Part shown: one piece after another, positions 1 through 8,792 of the stretch | Layout of the letters: every line of letters begins with the position of its first letter | Numbering within the stretch: the stretch's first letter is position 1 | Origin: Tenericutes bacterium MZ-XQ | GTDB lineage: Bacteria > Bacillota_I > Bacilli_A > Acholeplasmatales > Acholeplasmataceae | Assembly: GCA_002838205.1 (NCBI GenBank) | Contig: CP017950.1 | Location: 1,742,858-1,806,857, forward strand | DNA length: 64,000 nucleotides | Direction of reading: 5' to 3' | Program-made: the position numbers and the translations under genes | Notes under the pieces: generated by a model | Databases searched by the model: none | What the model was told of the DNA's origin: nothing | Seen by the model: the letters and a program-made list of their open reading frames with translations, nothing else

Positions 1-501
1 TTTATCGAAGATTTAAGAAAAGCACTTTATGGTGCGAAAATCATGAGTTATACTCAAGGCTATGAACTCATGAAAGCTGCTGCTCACACATATAAATGGA
101 CTTTGAATTATGGTGGTATAGCTTTAATGTGGCGTGGAGGTTGTATCATCCGTTCAGTATTCTTAGATAAGATTAAACATGCGTTTGATAACAATCCTAA
201 CCTAACAAATCTACTTCTTGATGATTACTTTAAAGAAACGATGAATCGAGTGATCCCAAGTTTAAGAAAAGTTGTTTCTAAAGCCGTTTTACAGGGTATT
301 CCTGTACCGACATTGTCTGCAGCACTTGCATATTTTGATGGTTATACGACAGACCGTCTACCAGCAAATCTTCTTCAGGCACAAAGGGATTATTTTGGAG
401 CACACACTTATGAACGAACAGATAAAAAAAGAGGCGAGTTCTTCCATACCAACTGGACTGGAAAAGGCGGAACAACAACCTCAACGACTTATAACAAATA
501 A
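1..501 (+). CDS. gnd: 6-phosphogluconate dehydrogenase, C-terminal part (cut by window edge)
   Basis: The reading frame is open from base 1, so the start lies outside the window and only about the last 166 residues are present. They match the all-helical C-terminal domain of NADP-dependent 6-phosphogluconate dehydrogenase of the oxidative pentose phosphate pathway (6-phosphogluconate to ribulose 5-phosphate plus CO2). Seen directly are the IALMWRGGCIIRS segment, the ALAYFDGYTTDRLPANLLQAQRDYFGAHTYER segment (quoted in pieces: FDGYTTDRLP, QAQRDYFGAH) and the terminal FHTNWTG tail that reaches into the partner subunit's active site in this family. A strong hairpin terminator follows the stop directly, so the gene ends its transcription unit here. 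Family assignment is firm; cofactor preference cannot be judged from this part. Confidence 0.95.
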   Translation, partial: FIEDLRKALYGAKIMSYTQGYELMKAAAHTYKWTLNYGGIALMWRGGCIIRSVFLDKIKHAFDNNPNLTNLLLDDYFKETMNRVIPSLRKVVSKAVLQGIPVPTLSAALAYFDGYTTDRLPANLLQAQRDYFGAHTYERTDKKRGEFFHTNWTGKGGTTTSTTYNK

Positions 502-506
502 TTTAG

Positions 507-545
507 AAGCTTTACTTAAGAACCCTTAAGTGAAGCTTTTCTTTT
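507..545 (+). terminator. Rho-independent terminator of gnd
   Basis: AAGCTTTACTTAAG (507-520), loop AACC, then CTTAAGTGAAGCTT (525-538) forms a 14-bp stem with one G-U pair, followed by a T-rich tail. It starts six bases after the gnd stop codon. Confidence 0.9.
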
Positions 546-648
546 GATGACTTATTGTAATCATTAAAGCACATCTTCTATCATGAGATATCGTTTTTCA
601 TATGACAAGTTCTATGATATAATATAAAAAAGCTAAAGGAGGCAATGT

Positions 649-2376
649 ATGAAAAAAATCTTGTTATCAAGTACACTCTTTTTAATCACATTTTTACTTA
701 TGTCCTGCACACCAAAATTAGATCGCGGGATAAAACCTGAAATCTATGAAACAACAAGATCGATTACCCATGCATTAACTGAACATCAAAATGACTTTTT
801 TAAAGAACATATCATCTTAGATTTTGATCATACGGATGATGGATTTATCATTGAGTACTCTGACAAGAGTTACTATCCCGATAAAAAGTTAAGTTTAGTA
901 ACCGGTGATGAAACGCTATGGAGCATTGGCCCATATCTAAGACTAGATTATTCATTCATCGACGAAGATACACTTGTTATCAACTATCATGAAGATAGAT
1001 TTAGTTACGGTAGAATGTATATATCTATCGAAACAGGAGATATATCACATCATACAACATTTCCTTATATTGTTGGATATGGTGATGTAACTAGCGGATA
1101 CGTTTTAGTTAAATGGGCTTCAGATGAATATGATGGTCGATTTATCATTCAAAGAACTCATGATGATGGCATCGAGACAACATATCAGTTTACAACATAT
1201 TGGTTACATGATTTCATGCGTGTCGATCATAACAAGTTTATCATCATAGCTGAAGATCGCATACCTACTGATATTGGTGAAGATATTTATAAAAGACTAA
1301 TTATAATCAATGATGATGGTGATGTTCTTGAAGACCACCTTTTTGAAAAAAACGTATTAGTTGAGTATTTTGAACATGGATTTGCTGTTTTCTATGATTC
1401 AAAAACAGTTGTCCTTTATAATTATGATTTCGAAGAAGTCAATCGTTTAGCCGTCGATTCAAATCTCAACATCAAACTTAATTATGAAACGAATCATCTC
1501 AATGGTATCGTTCTTAAAAAAGTGGATTTTCCCGAAGAAAGCTATGTTTTTATAGATTTTGATGGCAACATCACCTATGAGTTCACATACCCCATTGATA
1601 CTGAAGAACCTTATCAATCATTTTATTATCCAATAGTTTCGTTTTCAAATGGTGATGTCATTGAACTCTTATATGACAATCATGGAACTACACTACAAAG
1701 AAAAAACCAATTGAACAACATACTATGGCAGTTTGAATTAGAAAGTGGTGTCTATCAAATAGGTGTATCTGATTCAACCATTATGATAGGTTTACAAGAA
1801 CCCTTTAATAAATTTCAAACTTACTCTTTTGATGGTGAGCAAATAAAAGATAGAGCACTTGAATGTAAGGGACTCATATCTTCTACTGATAGTACTTACA
1901 CCTGTATAGATTCAAACATCAAACAATATGATCTAGATGATGATTCAATCCTATGGGAAAACAGCGATTTAGCAGTTCCTTTTGGAATGAAAGAAACACC
2001 ATATGATTCATATATCGTTTCTTATATCGAAGACTATAATCCGAGTGAAACACTTCCATCTCTTAGTCCGATTAGAGCTGCACTTGTTTCTTATACAGGT
2101 GAGATTATAAAAACATTTGATGACTTTCATTTCTCACGATCTTTTATCTTTGACGATAGATTATTTATCATTGGTAGAAAAGATGATGACTTCAAACTCA
2201 TGGCATTTGAAGTTGATAATCAAGGTGAAATCATCAACACATATACAGTTGTAGATACTTACTATAAAGATGACTATATCTATGATGTCTTACTGGAAAA
2301 CAGTGAACTTGTGACATATCGGAGTATACATGAGCGCCACTATTGGTTTGAATATTCAAACTGGGATATCGAATAA
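649..2376 (+). CDS. large predicted lipoprotein of unknown function
   Basis: A 575-residue protein with a classical lipoprotein signal: two lysines, a hydrophobic stretch and the lipobox LLMSC, with the lipidated cysteine at about residue 20. It should be anchored on the outer face of the cytoplasmic membrane. The rest is rich in aspartate, tyrosine and alternating beta-strand-like segments of about 40-50 residues. This resembles a beta-propeller of the PQQ or WD type, but I do not recognise a named family. The start is supported by AAAGGAGG seven bases upstream and by a TATAAT box at 618-623. It is a single-gene unit bounded by terminators on both sides. The propeller fold is inference; the lipoprotein call is well supported. 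Confidence 0.8.
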   Translation: MKKILLSSTLFLITFLLMSCTPKLDRGIKPEIYETTRSITHALTEHQNDFFKEHIILDFDHTDDGFIIEYSDKSYYPDKKLSLVTGDETLWSIGPYLRLDYSFIDEDTLVINYHEDRFSYGRMYISIETGDISHHTTFPYIVGYGDVTSGYVLVKWASDEYDGRFIIQRTHDDGIETTYQFTTYWLHDFMRVDHNKFIIIAEDRIPTDIGEDIYKRLIIINDDGDVLEDHLFEKNVLVEYFEHGFAVFYDSKTVVLYNYDFEEVNRLAVDSNLNIKLNYETNHLNGIVLKKVDFPEESYVFIDFDGNITYEFTYPIDTEEPYQSFYYPIVSFSNGDVIELLYDNHGTTLQRKNQLNNILWQFELESGVYQIGVSDSTIMIGLQEPFNKFQTYSFDGEQIKDRALECKGLISSTDSTYTCIDSNIKQYDLDDDSILWENSDLAVPFGMKETPYDSYIVSYIEDYNPSETLPSLSPIRAALVSYTGEIIKTFDDFHFSRSFIFDDRLFIIGRKDDDFKLMAFEVDNQGEIINTYTVVDTYYKDDYIYDVLLENSELVTYRSIHERHYWFEYSNWDIE

Positions 2377-2402
2377 ATCATTTATATCATGAAAATAAAG
2401 AT

Positions 2403-2437
2403 CAAAAAAGAAGAACTTTTTATAGTTCTTCTTTTTG
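2403..2437. terminator. bidirectional terminator between converging genes
   Basis: AAAAAGAAGAAC, a short loop, then GTTCTTCTTTTT, with A-run on one side and T-run on the other. It sits between the rightward lipoprotein gene and the leftward GNAT gene and can serve both. Confidence 0.85.
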
Positions 2438-2455
2438 TATCATCGCATCTTCAAT

Positions 2456-2914
2456 TTATGATAATGATAAAACAAATATTTGGCAGGGATTCGCCTCATC
2501 CCATAATGTTTCAAGTACTTCAAACTCTAAAAAACCAACACTTTTATAAAATGCAACAGTTTGATCATAGTCATCATAAGTACCTTCTTTTACAGTCTTA
2601 ACTTGCATATACTTATATTGATTTTTAATTGCATAAGATTTTGCGGCTTCCATAAGTCTTTTGCCATATCCTTTGTGATGATATGCTTTTAAAACGCCCA
2701 TGCAATGAATCTCAACCGTGTACTTACTTGTTTCTCTTAGAGATATAAATCCAGCTACTGTTTGACCATCATAAGCAGCAAACATTGGATACTTACTACT
2801 ATTTTCTATGTACTTTTTAGTGTTTTCTTCAATACCAAACCAATCCGGCAAATCTAAAAGAACAAGTTCAGCTATATGCATACGTAATCTTTTATCTGTT
2901 ATTTCTTTAATCAT
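2456..2914 (-). CDS. GNAT family N-acetyltransferase
   Basis: A 152-residue protein of the GCN5-related N-acetyltransferase fold, cytoplasmic, transferring an acetyl group from acetyl-CoA to an unidentified amine. The diagnostic stretch is the beta4-alpha3 acetyl-CoA loop, seen as HHKGYGKRLMEAAKSYA after the strand EIHCMGVL. It is followed by KYMQVKTV and the typical YKSVGFLEFE end strand. The start ATG is preceded by GGAG at a normal distance. Length is usual for a single-domain GNAT. It shares no operon; the substrate is unknown. Confidence 0.85.
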   Translation of the reverse strand: MIKEITDKRLRMHIAELVLLDLPDWFGIEENTKKYIENSSKYPMFAAYDGQTVAGFISLRETSKYTVEIHCMGVLKAYHHKGYGKRLMEAAKSYAIKNQYKYMQVKTVKEGTYDDYDQTVAFYKSVGFLEFEVLETLWDEANPCQIFVLSLS

Positions 2915-2986
2915 AGTTTACTCCAATCGTATCATTTGATCCCTATTTATATGTCAATAAATTTTTAATCTTTAAGTGTAAGTAAC

Positions 2987-4276
2987 TTAACCAAGAAGAT
3001 CCTCAATTGTATGCGTACTATCTAGAAGGTACTCATCGATATATGATGGGACTTCTAAGTTTATTGTTTCCATGAAATCACAAAAAGATGCATAATCTGT
3101 AGGAATTTCAATTGACCCTCCGAAGATAAGATTTTTGATGTTCATAAATTCTGTTTCGTTAAAATCTTCATAATTTGAAAAGTCTATGCGAATATCTCCA
3201 TGAATAGAACTCCCTCCTTTAAAGCTTCCAGCAAAATAGCTTTCTAGAATGGATTCAACAGTGGTTGCTAAATCAAGATTAAACAGTGATAATATTGACT
3301 CTGAACCATTTGTATAACTTCCAGGAGCTAATATCATTTTCACATCTGTATCGCTTACGTTATTTTCAATGATTGTATATTCACTATCTTCAAATGTATA
3401 TATCAATTGAGCTCCTAAATCAATTGCTTTTTGTGCATATCGGGTTCTTAATAACAACGATGGACTATAATAATTTTTATATATTGTCTTATGAATTGTA
3501 ACATCTACATTTAGCTGTTTTGCTGCATAATAAGCACCCGCAAGAAAACCCACACCTGATTCGATACTTTGATAACTATCTACATTTAAGTAACCTAAGT
3601 TATCAAATCCCTCATAAACCGCGCTATATCCAGCCATAAATCCACTAAGTTCATGAGGATACTTTGTCGAGACTGTGTTTGATAATGTCACAGGTTCACT
3701 ATAAAAAGCATTTTCTTTTGGTTCATCTCCAATTAACACAAAGAAAATATCAGGATATGTTTGCTGAGCTTCATAAACAGCCTCTGAATGATAAACCCCC
3801 GATGTTAAAATGATCATTTTTGCTCCATCTTGAATTGCATCTTCAATGGCATACATTGTGACAAATGGTTCATATGGATCAGTTTCTGATGTATCATAGA
3901 TCTTATACAAGCGGTTGTTTTGAACTGAATACTCATCAACTTTCTGAATAATTGCATCATACTGATTATCATTAGGATTACCAAGAACAGCAATGGATAA
4001 AGAAGGTTCAAATTTCCCGTATAGAGTTATATCTTCTTCTAAGTTAACACTTTCCACTAATGTTTCATATGATTGTTCTTTGTACCATCCTTCAAACACA
4101 TACCAGTCATGCTCTACTTGAGGTAATAAAAAATCTTCTCCCTTATTTACTTCTACACTGTCTATCGTAATATCGTTATATTCTAAAACCATAAAATGCA
4201 CTGATACTTTCTGCTCCATACAAGAAACCAATAAAAGCATCAATGAAAATAATACAAGTATTTTTATTTTCTTCAT
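2987..4276 (-). CDS. BMP-type solute-binding lipoprotein with an N-terminal InlB-like repeat
   Basis: 429 residues. A signal peptide ends in the lipobox LLVSC, so the protein is membrane-anchored. Residues about 25-90 contain a beta-grasp repeat of the Listeria/Bacteroides (InlB B-repeat) type, recognisable by the FEGWYKE and ITLYGKFE strands. Residues about 93-400 resemble the periplasmic-binding-protein fold of the basic membrane protein family (PnrA/BmpA/Med), which binds nucleosides; the start SIAVLGNPND and the GFMAGYSA and GVGFLAGAYYAAKQL segments fit. No ABC transporter genes are adjacent, so the protein may supply a transporter encoded elsewhere or act as a sensor. GGGGAGTTAGAC precedes the ATG. 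The domain pairing is unusual; ligand identity is inference. Confidence 0.7.
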   Translation of the reverse strand: MKKIKILVLFSLMLLLVSCMEQKVSVHFMVLEYNDITIDSVEVNKGEDFLLPQVEHDWYVFEGWYKEQSYETLVESVNLEEDITLYGKFEPSLSIAVLGNPNDNQYDAIIQKVDEYSVQNNRLYKIYDTSETDPYEPFVTMYAIEDAIQDGAKMIILTSGVYHSEAVYEAQQTYPDIFFVLIGDEPKENAFYSEPVTLSNTVSTKYPHELSGFMAGYSAVYEGFDNLGYLNVDSYQSIESGVGFLAGAYYAAKQLNVDVTIHKTIYKNYYSPSLLLRTRYAQKAIDLGAQLIYTFEDSEYTIIENNVSDTDVKMILAPGSYTNGSESILSLFNLDLATTVESILESYFAGSFKGGSSIHGDIRIDFSNYEDFNETEFMNIKNLIFGGSIEIPTDYASFCDFMETINLEVPSYIDEYLLDSTHTIEDLLG

Positions 4277-4349
4277 GTCTAACTCCCCTTTTTATGTATC
4301 TCTTTATGTAAAAAATCAAACTTCTTATTACATAGTAACATCTACATTA

Positions 4350-7300
4350 TTACACAAAGTTCTTAATAATACTTGGTTTTGGAATTAGTTTCCATGATTT
4401 TTCTTCTTTGTGTTTTTTTCTAAACCAAAATAGTTGTTCACCAATATCAACTAAATAAAACCAATCCTCTTTTCCAGTAACCGAAACATGTTTGCCCGAA
4501 AGAAGATCATTCTTGATATCATCAGGTAAAAGATTAAATAGATATTTTGCATCAATGTAGGCGCTATATCCTATAATTAATTTTTTTCGATGCTTTTCAT
4601 TAGATAGGCTCTGTACAAATTCGTTTATACTAGATTGATAATCCATGCTAAAAACTGAATTCTTAAAACCATCAAAATCAAAATCGTCATCGATTATTGA
4701 TGCTTTATATATCAAATCTAGAACTTTCATTACACCTAATAAACTCGTCATCTTACTCATTTTAATAATTTTATAATGTATTACTTTAGTTAGTTCGTCA
4801 TCAGAAGCGGTTTTAATAAAGTCAAGATTCCATATATCTTCATCAAATAATTTTTTTACACTTACCTCAACTAGGTCATCATCATTGAACATATTAGGTA
4901 AGTGTTTATTTATTTTCTTTAATACCATCTCATTCTCTGGCTGTTTTATACTCTCGATGTTTTGTAGAATATAGTAAGAGAGTTTGCTATTTAAATCAAC
5001 AACTTTATTTGCAGTAATATATTCTATCAATGTATTCACATTATTAATCGATTTCATCAATCTATTGTAGACTAGCAAATCAGAGTAAAACGCTTTATTA
5101 ACAATATCACTCAATTTTTCAATACTGAAACAAACATGATTACATGATATCAGACTAATACCCACATCAACTCTTAAGTTAGGATTATTTAATAATTCAG
5201 TAATAGATTCGCTTGTCTCATTTCTTTTTATATCTCCAAAAATCAAAACATCAGTCACAAAAACGTTAATTTCTTGGTCTACATATTTCTTTAAATCATT
5301 AAAATTATTTTGAAGTATTACATCATATGTAGGTGTAACATCACTATTTAGTATATTTTGTAAAATTTGTCTCAAAACGTCATAGTTTAATGAATATAGC
5401 CTATTCTGAAAAATATACTCAATTAGTTTATTGTTATCAGTAGAATCATCCAATTTACTTATCTTTAAATCTAGCAATAATAGATTGTTTTTGAAGTTGT
5501 CTAAAATATGTTGGTCTTGGATTTCTGAGTTATACAACAATATCCTGCTAAAATTATTTAATTTTAACTTCATATCCGTTGATATTAGAACATTAATGTT
5601 TTTATTGATATTATACATAAGGATATAATTTAAAAGTATATCATTCAATTCCAAATCATCATCATATTTTGCTAAAAGTAAATCCAAAAGTTCATAGTAA
5701 TTGCTTAATAAGAATATTGTGATTTTTTCTGGGTTCGTCGTCACCAATAAGTACTCTTTTAGAAATGATAGCCTATCCAAATCTACAAAATCAGAAAAGA
5801 GCAATGTAAGAATCTGGATATTATCAGTGTCGAACAAATAATCAAATAAACTATAGTTTAGAACAACCTTTTTTCTAAAGTCATCTGGTTTCATAACTTT
5901 AAGAATGCCCTCGAAGTCACATAAAACTAAGTCCGACCTTAGATTTTCATCAGAAAATAAAGCCTGGATAAATCTTCGATCCGACTCAGTTCTCCTACCT
6001 TCAACAAAGTAATTCATATATATTTCATAATCTTCCTCAATATATCCGTTTTTCAATAGAAATAATAGTATCTCAGGAATTTTATTTTTAATATCTTTAA
6101 TATATGACTCTTTGCTTTCTATAGTTTCCTTTTTTATTGCAATATCATATGATAACTCTGCATATCTTTCACGAATAGAATCAGAAGGCATTGATTTAAT
6201 CATTTCTGCTAATCTCATATTTTCCAACCTTGAAATTTCATTCTGTAATTTGTGTATCTTGGAAGCAACTGTGTTCCTATCTTTTATGGTAACAGAATAC
6301 CACTTGCTTTCACCCTTTTTTAGAATACTTTCAACACTGTCATCAAAATTGATTAAAGCTCCTCTATTATTCTCTCTATAGTATTTACCTTTTAGCTTCC
6401 CGAGTATACCATTGCTGGTAGAGGTCGAATATCTATCTATGTGAGTCGTTGATTTTTCCGTCTCATATATATAGAACTCTTGACTTGGACGACTAATCCT
6501 ATAATGCTGTGAAATTAATTGATCTAAAAGGGGTTCACTTAATCCAAAAGTATCCAAATAGTTTTTTTCTTTTTGAAGAATCTCCAAATCAGCCATCAAC
6601 TCATCTTTTTTATAAGACTTGAAAATCTGACTTTGCTTAATCAAGGTATATACTAAACCCTTGTTGTCATATAACAACGTATAATCCATTGGCATATAGT
6701 TTTTATAGACAATCATTGCAAACAACTTGTCAATGTAATATTTGTTTTGAATATTTTTAAAACTCACACCTTGATGTTCATTTATGGATTTTAATGTAAT
6801 AAGATATTCATTGACTATATTTTTTAAGGTTCTCATATCAGTGATATAAAATGATAGCCTATCTAAAAACTCTGTACTTGGTTCTATCGATAATTTTTTT
6901 ACATTTTGTTTATCAATTGATTTGAACAATATATCATTATCTTTTAAGTAATCACTTAAGATGCCAGAAGTATTATAACTTGATGATTTCGGAATAATTG
7001 GTATTACCAAATCAAAAAACTTGGTCTTTCGATTACTCTTATTCTCTTCTTCGATTAGATAATCATTCACCGCATATATGAACGTTATCTTTTTGTTAAT
7101 GTTCTCATTATCGTTTAATAATATGTTTAACTCTCTAAGCGCACTAAATATACTAATCTCTCTATATCTATCAATGTCTTCAATAATAACAATACTCTTT
7201 TCTGTAGCTTTAAAGAAATATATTAACTCCTCAATATATTTATCAAAAGTAGACTCTTCTTCTAGATTACTCATTACAAAAGTACCAAACTTAGTATCTA

Positions 7301-8369
7301 CCTTTTTTATTTTTATAGGAGAACTTTTAATAATCAGGAATATAAATACAAAGAATAAAGGCAAAAGATTAAAATAAATATTATCTATATCGATTCTCAA
7401 ATTATTATCGAAAAAATTATTATTTAATAGTAAGACAAGTATAAAGTACACTAAGTATGAAAAAACCACGTTGATTCCAACTGATTTTGCAGACATAGTT
7501 TTTTTAACATAAGAACTTTTCATTAGTTTACTTGGATTAACTTTATAGAATAAGTGTTTTATGATTTTTAGTTGGAGAATATTCAAAATATTGTCTGACT
7601 CAGTTACATCATCGAAGTGAGCTAAAGATATATTTACATAGTCATGAATATTGAACTTATTTAAATACGATCCAATTATACTACTTTTACCTCCTCCATA
7701 AATACTTGTAATTGCAATATTTTTTATATTCTCGTCATTAACACCGTAGTTAATCATATCAAAATATGGTGAATCAATTATGTCTTTCTTCGGTGAAAGA
7801 GCTAAATAATCTTCAAATTTTTTTGTACTTCCTTTCTTTTTTTTGGTTTTAAAACTTGAAAATCGATTGAAAATAAGCATAATAAAAATATCCATGAAAA
7901 CAATAAATGCTATAGAGTTTCTTAAACCAGATATATTACTTATTTCGAAATAATCAATTTCTGCTAGTATATATACAATTGCAATTACTGAAAACATCCC
8001 TAACTTATCAATTGGATAATATTGATTGATATTCTTTGCGAAAAAGAAATCAAAATAACCAATAAGCAAAAATAAAATAGTTTCAATAATAATTGCGTTT
8101 GTTAAATTTACTCCCAACTCAACCAATATAAATGACATAATCATGAATAAAAGAAACGCTTCCACAACCTCCATTAAATAAAAACGTAACCCAAAATCAA
8201 CCCTTTTCCTTTCGATAGTAACAAACTTCATAAATACTATGAAAATTAAACTCAAAACAGTCAATATCTCCATGTAATCTGATATAAAATTAATAGGATC
8301 TGTCAAATCTTTGTTAACCACAATGATAAAAATACAAATGTAAAGCCATTTAAAATGGTAATATTTCAT
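4350..8369 (-). CDS. YobI/KAP-like P-loop ATPase with membrane segments
   Basis: A 1339-residue protein. Residues 1 to about 175 contain roughly six hydrophobic segments. A P-loop domain follows, with Walker A GGGKSSI near residue 228 and Walker B VIIEDIDRY near 395. Two further hydrophobic segments (about 300-350) are inserted within the ATPase domain, a hallmark of KAP-type NTPases. The last 700 residues are helical and leucine/asparagine-rich without a recognised domain. The architecture fits the YobI-like P-loop ATPase family, which occurs in bacterial conflict loci; that role is inference here because no partner gene is adjacent. AGGAGG precedes the start, with a TATAAT box on the minus strand at 8447-8452. 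Low-complexity, very AT-rich coding suggests an accessory gene. Confidence 0.7.
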   Translation of the reverse strand: MKYYHFKWLYICIFIIVVNKDLTDPINFISDYMEILTVLSLIFIVFMKFVTIERKRVDFGLRFYLMEVVEAFLLFMIMSFILVELGVNLTNAIIIETILFLLIGYFDFFFAKNINQYYPIDKLGMFSVIAIVYILAEIDYFEISNISGLRNSIAFIVFMDIFIMLIFNRFSSFKTKKKKGSTKKFEDYLALSPKKDIIDSPYFDMINYGVNDENIKNIAITSIYGGGKSSIIGSYLNKFNIHDYVNISLAHFDDVTESDNILNILQLKIIKHLFYKVNPSKLMKSSYVKKTMSAKSVGINVVFSYLVYFILVLLLNNNFFDNNLRIDIDNIYFNLLPLFFVFIFLIIKSSPIKIKKVDTKFGTFVMSNLEEESTFDKYIEELIYFFKATEKSIVIIEDIDRYREISIFSALRELNILLNDNENINKKITFIYAVNDYLIEEENKSNRKTKFFDLVIPIIPKSSSYNTSGILSDYLKDNDILFKSIDKQNVKKLSIEPSTEFLDRLSFYITDMRTLKNIVNEYLITLKSINEHQGVSFKNIQNKYYIDKLFAMIVYKNYMPMDYTLLYDNKGLVYTLIKQSQIFKSYKKDELMADLEILQKEKNYLDTFGLSEPLLDQLISQHYRISRPSQEFYIYETEKSTTHIDRYSTSTSNGILGKLKGKYYRENNRGALINFDDSVESILKKGESKWYSVTIKDRNTVASKIHKLQNEISRLENMRLAEMIKSMPSDSIRERYAELSYDIAIKKETIESKESYIKDIKNKIPEILLFLLKNGYIEEDYEIYMNYFVEGRRTESDRRFIQALFSDENLRSDLVLCDFEGILKVMKPDDFRKKVVLNYSLFDYLFDTDNIQILTLLFSDFVDLDRLSFLKEYLLVTTNPEKITIFLLSNYYELLDLLLAKYDDDLELNDILLNYILMYNINKNINVLISTDMKLKLNNFSRILLYNSEIQDQHILDNFKNNLLLLDLKISKLDDSTDNNKLIEYIFQNRLYSLNYDVLRQILQNILNSDVTPTYDVILQNNFNDLKKYVDQEINVFVTDVLIFGDIKRNETSESITELLNNPNLRVDVGISLISCNHVCFSIEKLSDIVNKAFYSDLLVYNRLMKSINNVNTLIEYITANKVVDLNSKLSYYILQNIESIKQPENEMVLKKINKHLPNMFNDDDLVEVSVKKLFDEDIWNLDFIKTASDDELTKVIHYKIIKMSKMTSLLGVMKVLDLIYKASIIDDDFDFDGFKNSVFSMDYQSSINEFVQSLSNEKHRKKLIIGYSAYIDAKYLFNLLPDDIKNDLLSGKHVSVTGKEDWFYLVDIGEQLFWFRKKHKEEKSWKLIPKPSIIKNFV

Positions 8370-8612
8370 ATCTTCATTCCCTCCTAATTAAAAACACAGT
8401 CCTATTGAGAGAACTGCATTCCCTCCCCCTATGGTCTTTTATTTATATTATATCATGCCTATTTATAAATAACAGGTCATTTATGCCAAAATAAAAAGAA
8501 AAAAGGTCCAGTTTTTAATGCTTTTTTAACCATTTGCTGTAATCACTTTGATAGTCCCCGTTTAATAATAAAACTGTGTTCAAGATAAATACTGATTTTG
8601 TATAACTCATAA

Positions 8613-8641
8613 TTGAATAATAACCTTACGTTTGGTAAAAT
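8613..8641 (+). promoter_or_regulatory. promoter of the IS-A transposase
   Basis: TTGAAT at 8613-8618 and TAAAAT at 8636-8641 are separated by exactly 17 bases. The expected start of transcription is near 8648, the first base of the structured leader. Confidence 0.7.
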
Positions 8642-8647
8642 GATTAT

Positions 8648-8792
8648 GCCAAACAAGAATAGTGAATCGAATACCTTTTAAGTTGATGTCTTTAATCAAC
8701 CAGCTTGGACACTATTTCTTGTTTGGCGATAAGAAAGTTCCTATTCAAGCTGGTTGCTTAAGGACATTTATCATTTAAGGAGTCTACCAAAC
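8648..8792 (+). promoter_or_regulatory. pseudoknot-forming leader of the IS-A transposase
   Basis: Arm A (8648-8664, GCCAAACAAGAATAGTG) is complementary to A' (8710-8727) over 17 base pairs with one bulged T. Arm C (8692-8707, TTAATCAACCAGCTTG) is complementary to C' (8746-8761) over 15 of 16 positions. The order A-C-A'-C' makes the helices cross, which is an H-type pseudoknot or a pair of exclusive structures. C' ends 15 bases before the AAGGAG ribosome site (8777-8782). IS-B carries the same arrangement with a different C helix. Control of transposase translation is inference. Confidence 0.65.

Noticed and set aside
8404-8433. A five-codon ORF (MQFSQ) in the YobI-like leader behind GGGGGAGGG
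   Set aside because: The ribosome site is only a few bases from the ATG and the peptide is too short to support without conservation; kept only as a possible pairing site for the small RNA loop.
8754-8792. TTG start adding 13 residues to the IS-A transposase
   Set aside because: The TTG lies in the paired arm C' of the leader, whereas the ATG at 8793 has AAGGAG at a good distance.
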